Source: Sphingomonas psychrotolerans
GTDB taxonomy: Bacteria; Pseudomonadota; Alphaproteobacteria; Sphingomonadales; Sphingomonadaceae
Reading direction: 5' to 3'
Length of the DNA: 64,000 nt
Assembly: GCF_002796605.1 (NCBI RefSeq)
Contig: NZ_CP024923.1
Coordinates: 3,355,501 to 3,419,500, forward strand
This document shows, one piece after another, positions 61,354 through 64,000 of this stretch. Position numbers and translations under genes: made by a program. How positions within the stretch are numbered: position 1 is the first letter of the stretch; the number at the start of each line of letters is the position of its first letter. The notes beneath the pieces are model-generated. The model had not been told where the DNA came from. It did not search any database and saw only the letters and a program-made list of their open reading frames with translations.

Positions 61354-62598
61354 ATGCCTACTTTTGCCAAGACGCCGAAGAATGGCGCCGTGCGGGGTGC
61401 CGTGCACCGGCACGAGCATCTCAGCAAGGAAGGCCTGCTCGAACGCGCCTTCACCTTTGCGTTCCGCGGCCTCGTCTATGCCCAGATCTGGGAAGATCCC
61501 GAAATCGATATGGAAGCGCTGGCGATCACTCCCGAAAGCCATGTCGTCACGATCGCCTCGGGCGGGTGCAACGTCTTCTCCTATCTCGCGGCCAATCCCA
61601 AAAAGATCACTGCGGTCGACCTCAATCCCGCCCACATTGCACTCAACAACCTCAAGCGGACGGCCGCGCAGCGCCTGCCCGATTATGCGAGCTTCCGCGG
61701 CTTCTTCGCCGATGCCGATCGGGCTGAGAATGTCGACCTGTACAGGCGCCACTTGCGCGACCATCTCGACGAGACGACGCGCGCTTATTGGGACGCCCGC
61801 GACTGGAGCGGGCGCCGCCGCATCTCCGGCTTTGCGACCGGCTTCTATCGTCGCGGGCTGCTCGGCCGTCTGATCGGCTTCGCGCACTTCCTCGGACGGG
61901 TCTACCGCATCGATCCCGGCGAAATCCTCGAGGCACGGACGCGCGAGGAGCAGCGCGCGATCTTCGAAACGCGTTATGCGCCCTTCTTCGAAAAGAAGTT
62001 CCTGCGCTGGCTGGTCGATCAGCCGGCGGCGCTGTTCGGCTTCGGCATCCCGCCGGCGCAATATGACTTGCTCAAAGCGGACGACGCGCAGGGCATCACC
62101 GGCGCGCTGAAGAGCCGGTTACGCAAGCTCGCCTGCGACTTCGATCTCAAGGACAATTTCTACGCGTGGCAGGCGTTCGGCCGCGGCTATGGCAAGCACG
62201 CCGACGCGCCGCTGCCGCCCTATCTGCAGGCCGCGCGGTACGGCGAGGTTCACGCGCGTGCCGACCGCGTCGAGATCCGGCACCAGAACATGGCGGATTA
62301 TCTTGAGAGCATGCCGGCCCAGTCGCTCGACCGCTATGTGCTGCTCGACGCGCAGGACTGGATGACCGACGCCCAGCTCACCCGGATCTGGAGCGAGATC
62401 ACGCGCACTGCCAGGCCGGATGCGCGGGTGCTCTATCGCACCGCCGCGGCGCCCGACGTTGTGGCGGGGCATGTGCCACCGACGATCCTCAACCAATGGC
62501 AATATGCGGATCCGGCGCAGCGCGCCGACTGGACCCGGCGTGATCGCTCGTCGGTCTATGGTGCCACGCATCTCTGGACGCTGAAGCCGCACCTGTGA
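61354..62598 (+). CDS. btaA: BtaA: S-adenosylmethionine:diacylglycerol 3-amino-3-carboxypropyltransferase (DUF3419)
   Basis: A 414-residue DUF3419 protein: VYAQIWEDPEIDMEAL, ITIASGGCN-like VVTIASGGCNVFSYLAANPKKITAVDLNPAHIALNNLK (SAM-binding), FYAWQAFGRGYG and DRYVLLDAQDWM. It makes diacylglyceryl-homoserine, the first committed step of the betaine lipid DGTS, a phosphorus-free phospholipid substitute. ATG follows CAGGAG. The methyltransferase btaB overlaps its end. Confidence 0.9.
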   Translation: MPTFAKTPKNGAVRGAVHRHEHLSKEGLLERAFTFAFRGLVYAQIWEDPEIDMEALAITPESHVVTIASGGCNVFSYLAANPKKITAVDLNPAHIALNNLKRTAAQRLPDYASFRGFFADADRAENVDLYRRHLRDHLDETTRAYWDARDWSGRRRISGFATGFYRRGLLGRLIGFAHFLGRVYRIDPGEILEARTREEQRAIFETRYAPFFEKKFLRWLVDQPAALFGFGIPPAQYDLLKADDAQGITGALKSRLRKLACDFDLKDNFYAWQAFGRGYGKHADAPLPPYLQAARYGEVHARADRVEIRHQNMADYLESMPAQSLDRYVLLDAQDWMTDAQLTRIWSEITRTARPDARVLYRTAAAPDVVAGHVPPTILNQWQYADPAQRADWTRRDRSSVYGATHLWTLKPHL

Positions 62599-63251
62599 GC
62601 GCTTCGCGGGCCGATCAGAAGGCGCTGATGGACGACGTCTATGGACTTCATCGCCATTTCTACGACTTCACGCGCAAATTCTATCTGTTCGGCCGCGATC
62701 GGCTGATCCGCAGCCTCGCGCCGCCGCCGGGCGGGGCGGTGCTTGAAGTGGGCTGCGGCACCGCGCGCAATCTGACGGTTGCCGCCAAGGCATGGCCTGA
62801 CGCGCGTTTCTATGGCTTCGACATCAGCGAGGCGATGCTCGATACGGCGCGCAAGTCGGTCGCGAAGCATGGCCTCGCGGACAATATCCGCCTCGCGCAA
62901 GGCGATGCGGCCTGTTTCGACACGGGCACGCTGTTCGGCCTCGACACGGTCGATCGGGTGTTCATGAGCTATACGCTATCGATGATCCCGCCATGGCAGG
63001 AGGCGATCGAACGCGGCGCGGCGTGCCTTGCGCCCGGCGGCAGCCTGCACATCGTCGATTTCGGCCAGTATGAGCGGCTGCCGGGCTGGGCGAAGCGGTT
63101 CCACTTCAAGTCGCTCAACGATTTTCACGTCTTCCCGCGGCGCGAATTGCCGGCAGTGCTCAAGCGCGTGGCCGAAGATCAGGATCTGGCGCTCGAATTC
63201 ACGCCGCTCTATCGCGGCTACGCTTGGAGTGCGGTGCTCCGCAGGCGCTAG
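62595..63251 (+). CDS. btaB: BtaB-like SAM-dependent N-methyltransferase
   Basis: A 218-residue class I methyltransferase: VLEVGCGTARNLTVAAKAWPDARFYGFDISEAMLDTARK (SAM-binding), VFMSYTLSMIPPWQEAI, and HIVDFGQYERLPGWAKRF. BtaB trimethylates diacylglyceryl-homoserine to DGTS. Start is GTG overlapping the btaA stop (GTGA), so translation is coupled. Assignment rests on the BtaA neighbour. Confidence 0.88.
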   Translation: MSASRADQKALMDDVYGLHRHFYDFTRKFYLFGRDRLIRSLAPPPGGAVLEVGCGTARNLTVAAKAWPDARFYGFDISEAMLDTARKSVAKHGLADNIRLAQGDAACFDTGTLFGLDTVDRVFMSYTLSMIPPWQEAIERGAACLAPGGSLHIVDFGQYERLPGWAKRFHFKSLNDFHVFPRRELPAVLKRVAEDQDLALEFTPLYRGYAWSAVLRRR

Positions 63252-63267
63252 CGGGGTGGTGGAACGG

Positions 63268-63783
63268 ATGCAGTGGCGCATCAGGGAGGCGAAAGCCGGC
63301 GATTCCGAGTGCCTGGCATTGATCGGCGCCGCGACGTTCCTCGAAACCTTTGCAGGCGTGCTCGACGGTTCGGCGATCGTGGCGCATTGCTCGAAGGAGC
63401 ACAGCGCGGCTGCTTATCACCGCTATCTGGCAGCAGGCGCCGAGGCATGGCTCGCCGAGGCGGACGAAGGCGGCGCGCCGATCGGCTTTGCCTTGCTTGC
63501 GACGGCGGACCTGCCCGGCGGCGATCCAGCGGTGGATCTCGAGCTCAAGCGGATTTACAGCCTGTCGCGCTTCCACGGCACGGGCCTTGGTTCCGCATTG
63601 ATGGAAGTCGTGATCGCCGCCGCCGCGGGCCGCGCGGAGCGGCTCTTGCTCGGCGTCTATGCCGGCAACAGTCGCGCGCTCGCTTTCTATCATAAGCACG
63701 GGTTCGAGCAGATCGGCGAGCGGCGCTTCAGGGTCGGCGCGCGCGATTATGACGATCGCGTGCTGGCGAGGAGTATGGCCTGA
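63268..63783 (+). CDS. GNAT-family acetyltransferase
   Basis: A 171-residue GNAT protein: MQWRIREAKAGDSECLALIGAATFLETFAGVLDG, then IYSLSRFHGTGLGSALMEVVIAAA (acetyl-CoA pyrophosphate loop) and GVYAGNSRALAFYHKHGFEQIGERRF. Substrate unknown. ATG is chosen; two upstream in-frame GTG codons are possible. It follows btaB by 16 bases. Confidence 0.85.
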   Translation: MQWRIREAKAGDSECLALIGAATFLETFAGVLDGSAIVAHCSKEHSAAAYHRYLAAGAEAWLAEADEGGAPIGFALLATADLPGGDPAVDLELKRIYSLSRFHGTGLGSALMEVVIAAAAGRAERLLLGVYAGNSRALAFYHKHGFEQIGERRFRVGARDYDDRVLARSMA

Positions 63784-63788
63784 CCCGA

Positions 63789-64000
63789 TCAGGCCGCCAG
63801 CCGAAGCTCGAGCCGACCCCAGATTTCGACGAGAGCGTCGACGAGTTCGCGCATCATCGCTTCGTCATGGGCTGGGCCGGGAGTGAAGCGCAGCCGCTCG
63901 GTGCCGCGCGGGACGGTGGGGTAGTTGATCGGCTGGACGTAGACGCCGTATTCGGCGAGCAGCACGTCGCTGATCTTCTTGGCCTTGACCGGATCGCCGA
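63789..64000 (-). CDS. hemA: 5-aminolevulinate synthase, C-terminal end (cut by window edge)
   Basis: The last 70 codons of the ALAS gene: KAKKISDVLLAEYGVYVQPINYPTVPRGTERLRFTPGPAHDEAMMRELVDAL, the C-terminal signature of alphaproteobacterial 5-aminolevulinate synthase (succinyl-CoA plus glycine, C4 pathway). It converges on the GNAT gene. The PLP-binding lysine and start are outside the window. Confidence 0.93.
   Translation of the reverse strand, partial: GDPVKAKKISDVLLAEYGVYVQPINYPTVPRGTERLRFTPGPAHDEAMMRELVDALVEIWGRLELRLAA

Overview
The window is chromosomal DNA of a high-GC alphaproteobacterium, most likely a Sphingomonas-type member of the Sphingomonadales. The evidence is gene order (rimP-nusA-ylxR-infB-rbfA-truB-rpsO-pnp; rsmB-rpe-heparinase-purH; tsaD/hemC-hemD-mitofilin; rpiB-glyA-nrdR-trmJ), strong GC bias at third codon positions, frequent four-base start/stop overlaps (ATGA, GTGA, TTGA), and short palindromic GGGAGG-type repeat elements. 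No phage, transposase, CRISPR or plasmid genes were seen. Two genes are cut by the window edges: pnp at the left and the 5-aminolevulinate synthase gene at the right.

Layout. 1-9950 (minus strand): the transcription and translation operon rimP, nusA, ylxR, infB, a PaaI thioesterase, rbfA, tdk, truB, rpsO, pnp. 9950-15200: a secreted S9 peptidase divergent from two tandem PQQ-type sugar dehydrogenase genes, then two thioesterases. 15200-18000: an unusual cassette of a 53-residue acidic peptide, two helical/HEAT-like proteins (one with a cupin-like HxH motif) and a winged-helix regulator with a degenerate receiver domain. 18000-24500: an enoyl-CoA hydratase and a thiolase, an ArsR-controlled SRPBCC/VOC/DUF1428 operon, RarD, and an unknown membrane protein. 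24150-28100: the branched-chain 2-oxoacid dehydrogenase operon bkdA1-bkdA2-bkdB-yciI. 28200-36300: purH, heparinase-like, rpe, rsmB, a DUF1674 gene, a DUF1697 gene, gpsA, tsaD. 36300-44700: hemC-hemD-mitofilin, glutaryl-CoA dehydrogenase with a CoA transferase, a DUF2269 and an SDR/DoxX-like pair, DUF72, DUF2147. 44800-48700: tRNA-Gly, a thioredoxin/TPR protein, a LON-domain protein, a Trm112-like protein, an SH3-like secreted protein and a UbiH-type hydroxylase. 48900-56300: ftsK, lolA, a likely structured RNA, exonuclease III, ribA, HAD phosphatase, YggS, a ThiE-like protein. 56300-64000: rpsD, chorismate mutase, trmJ-nrdR-glyA-rpiB, a small lipoprotein, and btaA-btaB (betaine lipid synthesis) behind a likely Pho box.

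Most of the window is housekeeping. The best candidates for new biology are the 15.2-18.0 kb cassette, palindromic elements inserted in frame into ylxR and bkdB, the RNA-like lolA-xth spacer, the Pho-box-like site before btaAB, and the degenerate RibB half of RibA.
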